Assembly: GCA_036925085.1 (NCBI GenBank)
Contig: JAUPFP010000051.1
Coordinates: 959,001-1,023,000 of the forward strand
Length of the DNA stretch: 64,000 nucleotides
Direction of reading: 5' to 3'
Source: Brachycybe producta
Taxonomy: Eukaryota; Arthropoda; Diplopoda; Playtdesmida; Andrognathidae
Positions 30,216 through 42,200 of the stretch are shown here, one piece after another. The first letter of the stretch is position 1, and each line of letters opens with the position of its first letter. Position numbers and translations under genes: made by a program. Below the pieces are notes generated by a model, which saw only the letters and a program-made list of their open reading frames with translations, had not been told where the DNA came from and searched no databases.

Positions 30216-31066
30216 AATCCTCACAGACCAAGACATTTTCGTGGTTGCTCCCGATGAGAAGCTACGAGCCTTGAGGGGAGTCTGTGTGGCTTCCGGTGTT
30301 ATGCAAGGCCGCAACAGCAATAGCTTCCTGGTCGAAGTCCTAAACACCACTACAAAGCCATTGACCCTTGCCTATGGTGAAGTGATAGCCCACATCCAGA
30401 AAAACTACTGCCTCGAAACAGTTGAAGTAAAAGCGACTTCAAATGCTGACCCGATATTGACAAAAGAGTCAGGCACTAAATTTGATGAGGCAATGTGACT
30501 CAGGCCTAAACTACGTAAAGGCCAGAGGCACATTCTGATGAATATTCTGAGATCATATCGAGACGTCTTTGCCTTAGAGACACCAGAACTTGGATGTACC
30601 AACCTGACCGAGCATTGCATCGACACTGGCGGTCATGCCCTTGTGCGGGAGCCCCTCCGAAGGAGCGGCCCTTAACAGCGGGAGATCATCAGAAAAACGG
30701 TTGAGGAAATGCTCGCGACTGGAGTGGCTAGCCCATCCAAGTTTCCTTATGCTTCACCGGTAGTCCTGGTGAAGAAGGACGGGCAATGGCATTTCTGCAT
30801 CAACTATAGGCGCCTGAACGACATCACCAAACCAGACAATTACCCACTACCCCGAATCGATAATGCCTTAGACTCACTTCACGGGTCGAGAATCTTTGTG
30901 ACCCTCGACATGATCTCAGGCTACTGGCAATTTGAGGTCACCAAGGATGACGGAAAAGACAGCATTCATCACACCTAGGGGCTGTTTGAATTTAACTGAA
31001 TGCCCTTCGGTCTGCGTAATGCTCCTGCTGGATTCCTGCATGAAATGCAAATTGGGGATCCAGGTG
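30196..31066 (+). pseudogene. pol: E4 pre-RT spacer and truncated reverse transcriptase
   Basis: 30196-30498 is the spacer before RT; it ends in a stop, and the reading resumes with HCIDTGGHALVREPLRRSGP (about 30614-30675), a TAA, then 30709-30978 (SPSKFPYASPVVLVKKDGQW, NYRRLNDITKPDNYPLPR, TLDMISGYWQF). After another shift it reads MPFGLRNAPAGFLHEMQI up to about 31050 and stops being RT. The YxDD box, the rest of RT and RNase H are absent. Confidence 0.8.
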
Positions 31067-31965
31067 AGTGTTGGGGATCGGTTATATCGGCCCCCTACCA
31101 AAATCACTGGGTGGTGTCAAGCACATCCTCTTGGCAGTGGACTACACCACCAGATTCTGCTTCGCACAAGCTATGCACAGCCAGTCGGCCAAAACAACCA
31201 AGAATTTTCTCCAAGATACAATCATGTATCTAATCAGGATGCCCAGGAGGGTAATCACTGACCAAGGGACACCTTTTACAGCAAAAGACACACAAGCTCT
31301 GTGTGACGAGCTGGGAATTAAGCACGCCACCACGACAGCATACTTTCCGCAAGGAGACGGTCTTGAGGAAAGAACGAATAAAACTATAATGCACACCGTC
31401 AAGAGACTTCTAAGACCTGAAAAAGGACAGCAAGACTGGTACTTAAATCTCCAAGCAGCTGCTTTTGCTTACAACACTGCCATACACATGTCAACAAAGT
31501 ACTCGCCATACCGCCTAATGTTCGGAAGAGACGCCCGACTGCGAGTTGACAACCGGGCACCTCTCCTACCAAAGGTTATAGATTCAAATCCTGCAGCACC
31601 TTCTGTGGTTACCACGGAATAGGTCGAGATTGCAAAAGCCAACCTGCACGAGGCTCATTTGCGACAAAAGAAATACTATGATGCCAGACGAAAGACACCA
31701 TACCCATACAAAGTCGGAGATCCAGTGCTTGTTCGAGACCAACGCATTGTGCCTGATGAAACTAAAAAAGCTATGTTACTCGTACAGAAATGGTTACACC
31801 GTAACCAGAGTCATCAGCGACACGGTGCTCGAGCTAGAACATGAAGACACATTCGGGAAATTGATTCAAGATATGGTGAACATAGTCCAAATCAAGCCGA
31901 AGACACTGAGGACAGTTGTCGAAGGGAGAAAAAACCAACTCCCCACAAGAACAAGAACCACATAA
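31067..31965 (+). pseudogene. pol: E4 integrase
   Basis: The frame 31068-31622 holds the catalytic core: GYIGPLPKSLGG, AVDYTTRF, VITDQGTPF, YFPQGDGLEERTNKT, then FAYNTAIHMSTKYSPYRLMF. The first Asp position reads GIGYIGP, so the usual W-G-x-D has lost its Asp or lies at the deletion edge. A TAG at 31620 separates the C-terminal part, split between 31659-31844 (QKKYYDARRKTPYPYKVGDP) and 31630-31965 (TVTRVISDTVLELEHEDTFG). Confidence 0.8.
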
Positions 31966-32325
31966 ACCACTCATCAACATATCACTAACACCTCACCAAT
32001 AGTCCTACCAAACAATCCTACAATACAACCCTACATTTTTTTCGGATTGTTTGTTTATCTTAATGTCACATCGGTCATCCATGGATGCCCCATTCACATA
32101 ACCACTACTTGTATTTCACCACAGATGGAATCAAATTCCTAATGGGTATGGGTATACCTTTCACATTGCGTTTGGGGATCAGGTCGTCTGACAACCACAA
32201 CAAACAATAGATGAACAACGGCATTCAATACCTGGAAACCGACACCCCATGGACTCTCAATAATAAACACAATTTGGGTGGCCTATTGGAGTTTTGTCTA
32301 ATCCACGACTCTGGACACACCTAAA
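31966..32325 (+). other. E4 spacer between integrase and ORF3
   Basis: I see no coding signal in these 360 bases. Confidence 0.5.
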
Positions 32326-32964
32326 ATGGAAGGTTGGAAAACACGAGTATATAGACAACGCCGGGCTGGTCACCAGCACTTCAAGAATCATCATGAGAAA
32401 AGTAAGATGTCACAGTGCAGTGAGACAATGGAAAACCAGGACGATGCCATCCCCGACCCATCTATATGTATGAACCCGGATGACACCACAATGTGCCAAC
32501 CCGAGGCCGAAGAAGTCACGGTCGACCTGACAACATCAACTGCCTCACGTAACCGCATTAATCTGGCTCCAACAATTCTGAAGCCACCACCAGCACCCGT
32601 AATCTTACTGCAAGTGACAGAACCGTTCCGAGTTCTGACAGTAACCACTAGAAGGCTGCCAGTATACCGGCCATCCGCCTATGGGACACCAACCGTTCAC
32701 CGAAGTTTCCAGAAGTCTCTGGGGTTTCGAGAATGGATGGATCGTCTCGGCCTGGGAAACATACCACCCCTGGCTGCGGAGCGAACTCCGTCAACCACCA
32801 TCAGACCCCCTACAAGCACTTCACGGATACGTCTCGGCATGCATGTGTGCATGCAACCAGCCAACGTGGGTGTAAGAAAAAAAAAAGAAAAATTCAAATT
32901 CCATTGTAAAATGCATGAAGAGATTACTCACTCCATTTTTTTGTATCCCACTCTCCTTCAATAG
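32326..32964 (+). CDS. E4 tail ORF, unknown function
   Basis: The 212-residue open frame begins MEGWKTRVYRQRRAGHQHFK and lies between pol and the 3' LTR. It is Thr/Pro rich in the middle (about 90-125), has a basic start and end, no membrane segment and no motif I know. Its place matches ORF3 of E1, but I see no sequence similarity. It may be a real third ORF or a chance frame. Confidence 0.35.
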   Translation: MEGWKTRVYRQRRAGHQHFKNHHEKSKMSQCSETMENQDDAIPDPSICMNPDDTTMCQPEAEEVTVDLTTSTASRNRINLAPTILKPPPAPVILLQVTEPFRVLTVTTRRLPVYRPSAYGTPTVHRSFQKSLGFREWMDRLGLGNIPPLAAERTPSTTIRPPTSTSRIRLGMHVCMQPANVGVRKKKEKFKFHCKMHEEITHSIFLYPTLLQ

Positions 32965-33171
32965 GTGTTTGCCACTTGGCGAATTTTTTAATTGTAATAT
33001 TAATTATGTTTTTTAGTTTTCAGCCTTTTTATATGTTGGAGGACACTGGCACTTTTGTACCAGTGCCCTCTTTTAAATATACCTCTGTACAAGGTGCGTC
33101 CGCATCCACCCATGCTGCCCTGCTTGCATAACTTCGCCTTCCCCCTTTGGCTGGAGTACGAGAACATACTC

Positions 33172-33189
33172 CAGGCAAAGTTGGGGGTA
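33172..33189 (+). other. E4 polypurine tract
   Basis: GGCAAAGTTGGGGGTA directly precedes the LTR start TGTAACACC. Confidence 0.7.
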
Positions 33190-33890
33190 TGTAACACCCA
33201 GTAACTCCCGTTCCTGCCAAAACCATAGCCTGCGGGTAAACAACTCCCACTTGTCCCTCCCTCCTCTCTGACTCACACTTCTGACGCACATCAAAGTGGC
33301 AGAGTAATACACTTAGGACCATGGTCACTTGGACCTTGTTACACCTTGTAGATGTACACAGGTTCAAGGTATAAAAGGACCGTGTTGCTCTTTGTTCCTC
33401 GTCCTTGTCTTTGCTCTCTTTTGTACTACGTAGATATTTATCCGTATCACATCATGGGCATGAGGACGCACCTTTGATAGTCAATAATCATCCTTGTAAA
33501 CTTAAGTGTTTCTGTATAAGGATGAATAAAAGTGTTTGTAATGGAAAACAGCAGTGTCTCTATGTTTGGTAACTAATAACTTCTCTACAGAGGCTGGAGA
33601 CACCATAGGGCAAGGAAGCGTACTATCCTGAAGCAGCTACAGCATCTTCAAAAATGGTAATCACCACAAGGGAAGATGCATATCAGCATCAATGGACAGA
33701 AGGATAGCCACCATTTTTCTGCATTGATTTCACCCCATGCAGGAGGATGATCATAATCCAACTCCATCCAACTCTTTCTGTAGCTTGAATCTTCTCTGTG
33801 CGGGCACCGGGCGATCAAGAGAAGAAATGAGTCACAGAAAACACCATCTATAAGTTGGTAAAATTATAGCGTCGATGTCAAAAGCTCACA
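33190..33890 (+). repeat. E4 3' LTR (701 bp)
   Basis: It aligns with 26019-26718, with scattered substitutions and small indels. It ends AAAGCTCACA. Confidence 0.9.
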
Positions 33891-33902
33891 GTTTTCTTAG
33901 GT

Positions 33903-34250
33903 ACATGAGAAGCCATAATCACCAAAGTGGTTTATTGTTTTGACATATAAGTTGCTAAGATCTTTAATCATCGGTTCTTTTTGTCTAAGTGCAATTTAGC
34001 CATGAAACAGTGATTTTTGGTTCCTTTTGTCTGAAATTATCTTGGGTAAACCACTGAGAAAAAGGTCTTCTTAGTGTTAAAAGCCTGACAATCTTGTTGA
34101 GCACATGAGAAGCCATAATCATCACAGTGGTTTATTGTTTAGACATATAAGTTGCTATGAGCTTTGATCATCGGTTCTTTTTGTCTAAGGACAATTTAGC
34201 CATGAAAAACTGATTGTCGGTTCATTTAGCTTTTCATTATCTTGGGTGAT
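33903..34250. repeat. 200-bp tandem duplication
   Basis: ACATGAGAAGCCATAATCA begins at 33903 and again at 34103, and about 145 bases of each unit match (GTGGTTTATTGTTT, GACATATAAGTTGCTA, ATCATCGGTTCTTTTTGTCT). Confidence 0.85.
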
Positions 34251-34643
34251 ACAAACTTGAAGGGTGAAATAAACACCTATCAAACTCAGGATATTTTGAC
34301 AGCCAACTATATCTTCTAAATGAACTACTGGAGGCTTCTGTTGTAAGTGGTTGAATGTTTTCTTTCAATTCTAATTGGGTCTATTTAGTTAGAATTTCCC
34401 AACCAAGAAAGTTATTTTTAAAGTTACTATTAAGAAAATGGGTCCTTAACATAATTTATATTTTAGTTGGTACACTTATGCATTGTGCATTGGTCTATTG
34501 TTTGCCACCTCCCTTTTTCCCTTTTATGTGGTTGTATTCTTATTGGACCTGAACAGCTTTTGCACCCCTTTTTTGCCTGAAACCTTATTAACATACATGT
34601 TTAAACTTTTCCCATATATTAAGTTAAATTCTACCTTTTTGTT
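34251..34643. other. AT-rich spacer
   Basis: No gene or repeat is recognised. Confidence 0.5.
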
Positions 34644-35090
34644 TTAAAGTTGTATGTCATTTATCTTATTGCCAAATTTATAATCTTGAAAATTTCTATG
34701 TATTTGAATAAATAAAAATTCATGTTTAATATAAATGTCAAGTTGATTGGAATTATTATAGATCTTCACTAATCTCAAGAACCTGAAGGTTTTAGAAAAA
34801 AGTTGGATTTCCTCATAAACAAAGGTGTCTTCCCCTAGAGAACAGCTAACAGTTCCTTCTTGCATGGCATCGGTGACTTCATCCACTTCATCCAGTTCTG
34901 GCCAATAGCTCTTCAATGTCTTCAAGCTACTGAAACATTTCATGAGCTTCTTCTTCCGACTGACAGTGGGCAGGTGGTGACCATCATAAAAAATATACAC
35001 ATTTGCAGAGCTTGAAAAAAATTTAAAAAAAAACATCAGAAAAATATTTATTTTTTTAAAAAAAGTATTCACCTTTGTTCTTTTTCTCAA
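34644..35090 (-). CDS. Unidentified ORF, possible exon or gene fragment
   Basis: An open frame of 148 codons stands out from very AT-rich surroundings. The part at about 35010-34787 is less AT rich and has balanced composition (YDGHHLPTVSRKKKLMKCF, then SLGEDTFVYEEIQL). A pyrimidine-rich acceptor-like TTTTTTTCAAG lies just upstream at about 35012 and a CTTCAG-GTTCTT donor-like site at about 34788. The residues outside this window are low-complexity. I recognise no family. It could be an internal host exon, a pseudogene piece or chance. Confidence 0.3.
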   Translation of the reverse strand: MRKRTKVNTFFKKINIFLMFFFKFFSSSANVYIFYDGHHLPTVSRKKKLMKCFSSLKTLKSYWPELDEVDEVTDAMQEGTVSCSLGEDTFVYEEIQLFSKTFRFLRLVKIYNNSNQLDIYIKHEFLFIQIHRNFQDYKFGNKINDIQL

Positions 35091-36680
35091 TTATCATTTG
35101 ATATGCTTCCATTTTCTTCTCTTGAAATAAAAAATCAATGTGATGTATAAAAGTGAAGTGTTTTTTATAGTAAACCATTTTTTGCATAACCAAAAAGTGA
35201 ATAATATAACACACCAAGGCTGTTTTGAAATTGATTTAAAAACAAAATACAAGATAAAATCACTAATTAATCACAAAATAGAAAAAAGCAACCTTGTATA
35301 ATGTACTTAATTGTACAACTTCAAAACAAGAAAATGTTTTTTCTATCAATAATAATGAAAAGTTTAATACCATTCATAATCATCTCACCTAAAACAGAAG
35401 ACAATAAACATTCATTTTAAATTCACATCAGGTTTTCACATTTTATTTTTATATAAAACTTAAAATTTCTAAAACAAAATATTTGTTCTTGATTCACTTT
35501 TTGTAGGAAAAAATCTCAATAGTATTATATTTCCCAGAATTGAATGACTTACCTTCATTACATAAAAACTACAGTACAAAAAAAGCTGTGTAAACAAACA
35601 AGTTTTGTAGTTATGAATGGTCAATGTATAACAAAAAAATAAGTGGACAAGTAACCTCGCTTTATTTTTTTTCATAGAATTTATTTAAAAAGCAGGACAT
35701 AAATTATTAGTTAAAAACAAGTGGTAGAAAAAACGTGTTGTTGACTATCCTTTTTTCCCCCACTATTAAAACTGGTTGACCTTGATTGCTATGCAGTAGA
35801 AATGTCTCAATGTTATTCTATGAGGCATGAAAATGAGCAAAAAGTCAATAGAAAAAAAGTGGTGTGAACAAAAATACAATATTAATATATTTCAGCTCGG
35901 TTTTTTATTCATCTTTATAGATAAATGTTAGGAATGACTTACCTTCCATATACAAAACAACAAATGAAAGTTGTGAAAACAAGTTTTTTGTAATCAAAGC
36001 AAGTTTTACCATGAAGTAGTCACAATTTTAAACTTCTTTCTCTTTAGAGAAATAAACAAGAGGTAAAAAAACTGGGTTAAAGTTTTTTCTCTCTATCGAT
36101 GTTATTATGAATCATTAAATATGGGTATGACATGGAAATATCTCTATAGTTGATTATAGAACAATGAATAAAAAGTTATGAAACAAGTGATGAAGAAATG
36201 AACCATGTGAGCCTATGGGAGATTGGATTGTGATGCTGAAAATGTGTGTTCAATAGTATTCTATGGAAAAAGTGATGCCGAAATGACTTTTTCTATACTA
36301 CTTATGCAGAATAAAAATTTAATGGTTGATAGCCAGACACATGATAAAGTGTTAATCCGTGCCTGAGCACATACTAACAAAAAACAACAATTGTTGCAAT
36401 TTCGTTTGTACCGGGATCACCAAAATCACCTCGCGGCAGCCCTGAGTGCCACACTTTTTTATTATTAATAATTTAATATTTAATATTATTTCATTTAGAT
36501 CTAATTGTATCTTCTTAATGAATAATATAGGATTTAGATATGAAAGATTCGAGATTTAGGAGATTCGAAGAATTAGAGAACCTTTTAGGATTCGGATTCG
36601 AGAAAATTTAGGATTCATCCCTCCTGTAAAAATTTTGAAAAGGTCCTTCCATTCTTTTGCAAGAATCGAAATCGTTCGTT
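35091..36680. other. Long AT-rich spacer
   Basis: Very AT-rich with many A/T runs and no supported gene. A motif of ATTCG/ATTTAGG words recurs near 36530-36620. Confidence 0.6.
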
Positions 36681-37020
36681 TTTTAACTTCATGTTAAATC
36701 CCATAAAACAAAAAAATGTCCCTCAAACATTTGGAAAACTCTTGTTAAAACGATTTAGAACAATAAAAAAATTACCACGTGCTTTCATGTATTGGCTTCC
36801 TGATGTTTCCCTTTTATAAATTTTGAAAAGTTTGTTTATTTTTTAACAACATTTAAACTTGTATGTTTTTTAACTCCATGTTAAATCCCATAGGAAAAAA
36901 AACATCCCACAAAAGTTAGAAGAACTCATTAAAATTGATTCTGAGTAATCAAAAAAATTAACACATATACTTACATGTGTTTGCTGCCTTCAGTGCCCTG
37001 TTTCTCAAAAATACAAGTAA
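36681..37020. repeat. Two copies of a 150-190 bp dispersed repeat
   Basis: The TTCATGTTAAATCCCATA type block occurs at about 36689 and 36877, each followed by related sequence with an ACACATA/CACGTGC end. A third copy at about 46775-46886 is the insertion target of E5. Confidence 0.65.
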
Positions 37021-37158
37021 AATCTACGGAACCATGATCAGGACATACGTCGCAAATTACGTAGCCTAATTCGTAATGAAAAATTATGAATTTGTGAAGT
37101 ATATTCTTTACAAACCGTAGAAAACCATAAAATTCACTTGTATTACAAGACGGTATAT

Positions 37159-38103
37159 TGTGATGGACCTTTCTCCGTTAGTAGAATCTGCTCTTTTTGG
37201 TTAATACGAGCGAGTTTTCACTCGTATTGATAGTGAGTGGCTAGGTCACTAATTCAACTGGCCCGGGAGGACTAGACCAATATAACGTCTATTTTGTGTC
37301 CTCACTAGTCTCTGGCAAAAGACTTCACAGTCTTGAGGATCTTTAATCTCTGTATCTCTCGGACTTTCGTCCGTAAATCTGCCCTAAGAATCGTGTAAAA
37401 TCTACTTACTCGTGTGTTGCAGGTTTGCACCTGTTGGGACCTTGAAGTATCCAAAATAGGTGAAGACCTGCAAATGATGAAGTTCACAATTGCGGAATTG
37501 AAGGTTTCAAATAATAAACACCACTGGTTTAGTTAAATAGTAAAATTGTTTATTTCGTGGATAAAAGTATCAAACAAAAACGAAATAAAACTCGAATTGA
37601 TGCACAACACATAAAAATATATCTTGAAAATATTATTAAAAGAAGTAAAAGAACCTGGCCAAAATCGGGCATAGGTTCGGTATTTAAAAAGAAGACTATG
37701 GTACATACAAAATGACCCTTTATATACCCTGAGAATCCAGAAGTCGGATTCTCAGGGCACAACTTTACAATTAGTTAAAACAATATTTTGGCCCAAATAG
37801 ACCAATCAAAAGATTGGTCTATTTGTCCAAAATCATGATTCATCCCCTGTTATCACACATAGGTGATAACAGGAGAAACGAAAACAAAATCGAATTAAAA
37901 AAACATTAACTCCACTCATATGGAAGTAAAAACGAGGGGAAAACGGAAAGGTCAGATCATTATCTAAACATGATATCTGGGTCACTCGGTACCAAAAGTA
38001 CCGAGTGGCCCAGAAGCTAAATAAAACGCAGGGTGACGTTAAAAACCACCAAAAAAACGAAAAACGCTACAAAGCGAAAATAGCGGCGGGTCCAAACGTC
38101 TCA
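37159..38103 (-). repeat. Solo LTR of the E3 family (945 bp)
   Basis: TGTGATGGACC...GTCTCA, flanked by ATAT on both sides (37155-37158 and 38104-38107). On the minus strand it has TATA (GGGTATATAAAGG, about 37722) and AATAAA (about 37549), so it transcribes leftwards. Confidence 0.88.
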
Positions 38104-38111
38104 ATATAGAC

Positions 38112-38345
38112 ATTTCACCTATAGACACTTACCCTGAACCCATTTCACCTAAAACCATTTGACCTAAAACCATTTGACCAAAACCATTTGACTTAAGACC
38201 ACTTGACCTAAGACCATTTGTCCTAAAACCATTTACCCTATGCCATTTGACCTAAACCATTTGACTTAAACCATTTGACCTAAACCATTTGACCTAAACC
38301 ATTTGACCTAAACCATTTGACCTAAACTATTTGACCTAAAAATGT
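38112..38345. repeat. ACCATTTGACCTAAA minisatellite
   Basis: About 15 imperfect copies of a 14-17 bp unit (ACCATTTGACCTAAA). The right end, from about 38245, is nearly homogeneous. Confidence 0.9.
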
Positions 38346-39237
38346 CAACATTACACTACAAATGTCCCTTTAGGGTAAATGAATTTAGTGCAAATGGCCC
38401 TTTAGAGCAAGTGTCCTTAGGGCAAATATCACACAAACCCTTACAAGACTTGTATTGTAAAATAAATAGTTTTTACAAGTCTCAAGAGACCGTCAGCAAA
38501 ACTTTACGAAATTACAAGAGCATCTTGTTTCTAAAAAAATACAATTCTTTTTGATTTTTATGATGCCCTGTAAAGGACATACATTACAAATTCACAATTT
38601 GTCATTATGAATTGTTAATTCGTAATAACAGTGTGAATTATTGATGCATGTCCTGATCAAGGCTCTGTACAATTCACTTGTATTACAAGACTTATTTTTA
38701 AGAAACAGGGCACAGGATGATTCCTTTTTCTAAATTTTGAAACGACCTTCTATTTTAAATTAAGAGGCCATCTAGAGCGTCGTAGCCGTGAGTAGGCCAA
38801 TGTTTTCATTTTTCGCCATCGAATATGAGCGGCAAAATTTGAAAGTCCAAATACATATTTTTACTTACTTCTGTTCAACTTAGCCAAAACTTATTTAAAA
38901 CACTTACTTTAAGTTGCATTAAATTCTTAAATATACAATGATTAACCTTTGCTATATTTCAAGAATTGATTTTAAATTTTTATATTTTTAAAATGCATCA
39001 AAAGTTGGTGCATTTGAAAATCATACCTATAAATGCTGTCTTCAAATCTGTTCAACTTTTTTCCTGAGTAATGTAATATGTAGAAAAAAATTCAGTGTAT
39101 AGTTCTATGTTTTATCTTGATTGTTTGCTAGTTTTTATAGCTCAATTATCATTTATTAATATTCTATCTAATTAAAAATGTTGATAAACTAGTTGAGAGA
39201 AATGTGAGCCCTGTTTGGAGAGTACATTACGTCCCAG
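38346..39237. other. AT-rich spacer
   Basis: No gene is seen. 38570-38720 has short inverted phrases around ACAAATTCACAATTTGT. Confidence 0.5.
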
Positions 39238-40340
39238 TGTGACCTCATACTTACAAGAAATAATATTTTCCAAGTTTTTGGTGGCCATGTTTTTTAATAA
39301 TTGAATTTTAGCGTTTTTTTCTCTTTCTAGTCATTTTAGAGATAAAATGAAAGAGATGAAAAAGAAAGAGAACGTAAAAATATGTTTGGTTATAAAAATT
39401 CATCGTTGGAAACTATTTGGACAACTCATGAGGTAAGGTGAAAGTTTCGTTAGTGGGGAAAATAGTAGTACCAGTCGGCCTTATATATATGAAATATTTA
39501 AAAACACGGAAATAAGCTTTAAAATGGACCTTATGTCCAATAATAGTCTTCTTTATAATATTATAAAGGAGGCTATTGTCCAATAATCTCCAATATACAA
39601 TATTTCTAGTGGCAGTAGGGACGAAAAGACAGCGCCATAAGAAGTTAGCTGACAACATTTTAACATAGAACTCTATGGAAAAATTGCTGCACCGGTAAGT
39701 TTTTTTGCTGTTTTCTAGCAAATTACTCGTCCAATTTATGTGAAGTTTTGAAAATATAAAGACAAAAGTACTGTAGTTTCACATAAATGCATTCGTTTTT
39801 TAATATTAATCATTGTTTTGTTGTTTTTGATATTTTCTTCTGAACGTTGCTTTAAACCCGAAACTTTTAACATGGAAGCCAATGGAGATTTTGATAAGTC
39901 AGTAAGTTCTTTTGCTTATTACTTGCAAATTAACAAAACAATTATTGTGAAATTTTAAACAAATGAAGGTAAAAATGGGTAGTTTTATAATCAATTATTG
40001 TTTGATTAAATATATTCCTGTTTGTTTTTTGTGTTATTCAAAAAAATTCACTCTCACCTTTTCGATGTGGGTGTACCACGGTACATTCAGAATAAAACAT
40101 TGAAAACAAACAAACAACAACAGATATTATAAAACTAATACATGGATGTGAAACTACGTACTTTTTTCTTTATTACCTCAAAAAATTACGAATATTGGGC
40201 GAGCTCTATGCTACAGTTTTGTGTGCTAATTTCTTAGGGGGCCATCTTTTCACCTACTGCCATTAGAAGTGCCTATTGGACATATGGTCCAATTAGTCTA
40301 TGTATAAGGTTTTACAGCCTTTTTTACCTTATGCAATGAA
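39238..40340. mobile_element. Foldback element FB1
   Basis: The left part (39238-40100) is the reverse complement of 45725-46607. The right part (40110-40340) is the shortened reverse complement of its own left arm, for example the GTGAAACTACGTAC block at 40147 against GTAGTTTCACAT at about 39772. No coding sequence. Symmetry around about 40105 marks a foldback-type element. Confidence 0.7.
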
Positions 40341-40966
40341 AAAAATATAAATAAAAAAATATATCGATGCTAGCGGCTTCTATAAGGGGCCATGAACGTA
40401 GTGTGCTGTAACAATGTAGAGCTCTTGTTATGGGGCTCAGGTTGTAGACTCTCTTGACTAGAGCGGATACCGCTTTTCGTTAAGAGAGGGTTTGTGATAT
40501 ACCAATGACTCCTACTGGTGCTGGGGTCAATCTCTTAGATATTCCGTTGAATCGTAGCTGTGCTGAAAAGAATCATTAAGACAGGTGAGACAGATGAAGG
40601 TTCTGCGTTATACTTATTTTATTATGACCAACCATAAAGACATAATAAAGCAGAGAATGTGTTACTGTGGCGTGCTTTCGCCACTGGACCATAGAATGAG
40701 TAGTTTCATAGTTTCGATATCAGAGAATGGACCCAGACTATACGAAAACATGGTCTTTTATGCCCCGAGCCTGTGCACACCTTTTCAGGTGTACCCATGC
40801 CCTGGAGACCATGCTTCGATGTGTAACCATCCACCGATACCGGAACCAGGATGTGTCTTGTAGCTTTGGGGTCTCCAACAGGGACGGAAATACATTCCTT
40901 ATATCCCAAGAGACCCCCAGACTAGGGGGGATGGAAGGATGAAATACAGGGTGTTACAGTGCCATG
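40341..40966. other. Spacer without recognised gene
   Basis: Open frames here are short and have no recognisable motif. Confidence 0.5.
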
Positions 40967-41860
40967 CAATTCTCTTGTCTTGGTACTTTTTTCTAAAAAA
41001 CTGCAATTCCGATTTATTCATCTGGAAAGAATGACTTTCGTCCCAACTCGAAATTGGGGCCTCCTGGAAAAACGTTACAAGACACAAACATTGTAGGGCG
41101 CACTTCATTCATGTCATTTGTAATGTTTTGCAAATTTCTGATGATCACAAAATGCAAGATGACGAAAAATGTTTGCTGTCAAAAATTTTTTTTCAAAACT
41201 TTTCTCTTCTTTGAAAACAGGGAGGGAGCCTTATCAGTACACGATGCATCTTCCTCCAGCCACCACCCCCACACAACACATGAACTGACAAAAGGCCTAC
41301 CAACCTCTCACAAACTAATAAAATAAAATATGTATTTTTATTGAAAAAATTTCAAAAAATTCTGAAATTAACCAAACTTTACAGGTGACATGAATGAAGT
41401 GTGCAGTGCAATTCTCTTTTCTTGTTACTTTTTTAAAAGGCCGCAATTCCGATTTATTCATCTGGAAAGAACGACTTTTGTGCCAACTCGAAATTGGGGC
41501 ATCCTGGAAAAAAGATAGAAGACACAAATTGTATGACACACTTCGTTCATGTCACCTGTATAGTTTCGCAAATTTATGATGCTCACAAAATGCAGGATGA
41601 CGTTTGTCGTCAAAAACTTTTTTCAAAACTTTTCTCTTCTTTGAAAAGAGCAATATAAGAGGGAGGGAGCCTTATCAGTACATGATGCATCTTCCTCCTC
41701 CCACCACCCCCACACAACACAAACAAAAAAAAGGCCTAATTCACAAAACGCAAAATTGACGAAAAACATTTCGCGTCAAAAACATTTTTTTCAAAACTGT
41801 CTTTTCTCTTTTTTTGCAAAAAGTGAGAGAAAAAAGTGTGTGGGGGTGTCTATCAGTAAA
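40967..41860. repeat. 442-bp tandem repeat, two copies and a partial third
   Basis: CAATTCTCTT starts at 40967 and 41409. Both units contain GCAATTCCGATTTATTCATC, CAACTCGAAATTGGGGC, GGGAGGGAGCCTTATCAGTA and a CCACCACCCCCACACAACAC block. A partial unit follows at about 41740-41860. Confidence 0.85.
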
Positions 41861-42200
41861 GATAGTAGGGCTGGCAAGATTTTTCATATTTCGAAATTTT
41901 TTTTAAATATTGTGTGATATATTTTTAAAAAATGCATGAATGACCAATGTTTTTTTATTCAGTATAAAAGTTGGTAGTATGTAAGGTTACTTCATTTATA
42001 AAAAGATTGGTTTTTGCTATTTGGTATTTCAAGTTTCCAAGCGTTGAATTCACAAATAACACTGATAAATAAGTATAGGATAAATATAGAATAAATATTG
42101 TAAGCCTACTATTCTTCTCAGTTTACTTTATATTAAAAATGAAATAAAAATTTCTCTACAGCTTTGAAATAAACTTGAGTAGGTTTACAATAATCACTCA
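41861..42200. other. AT-rich spacer
   Basis: No gene is recognised. Confidence 0.5.

Larger units (their letters stand above)
26019..33890 (+). mobile_element. E4: LTR retrotransposon with internally deleted pol
   Basis: Two direct 700-bp LTRs bracket a protease, the first part of RT, an integrase and a tail ORF on the plus strand. A PBS-like stretch follows the left LTR and a purine tract precedes the right one. No target duplication is visible: the left flank is an E3-type LTR (CCAAAT) and the right flank is GTTTTC. RT jumps directly to integrase, so the catalytic half of RT and all RNase H are missing. Confidence 0.88.

Noticed and set aside
37159..38103. Interpretation as a TIR DNA transposon (TATTGTGA.../...TCTCAATA ends)
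   Set aside because: TG...CA ends with 4-bp duplications at two copies, plus TATA and AATAAA on one strand and a gag beside one copy, fit a solo LTR better.
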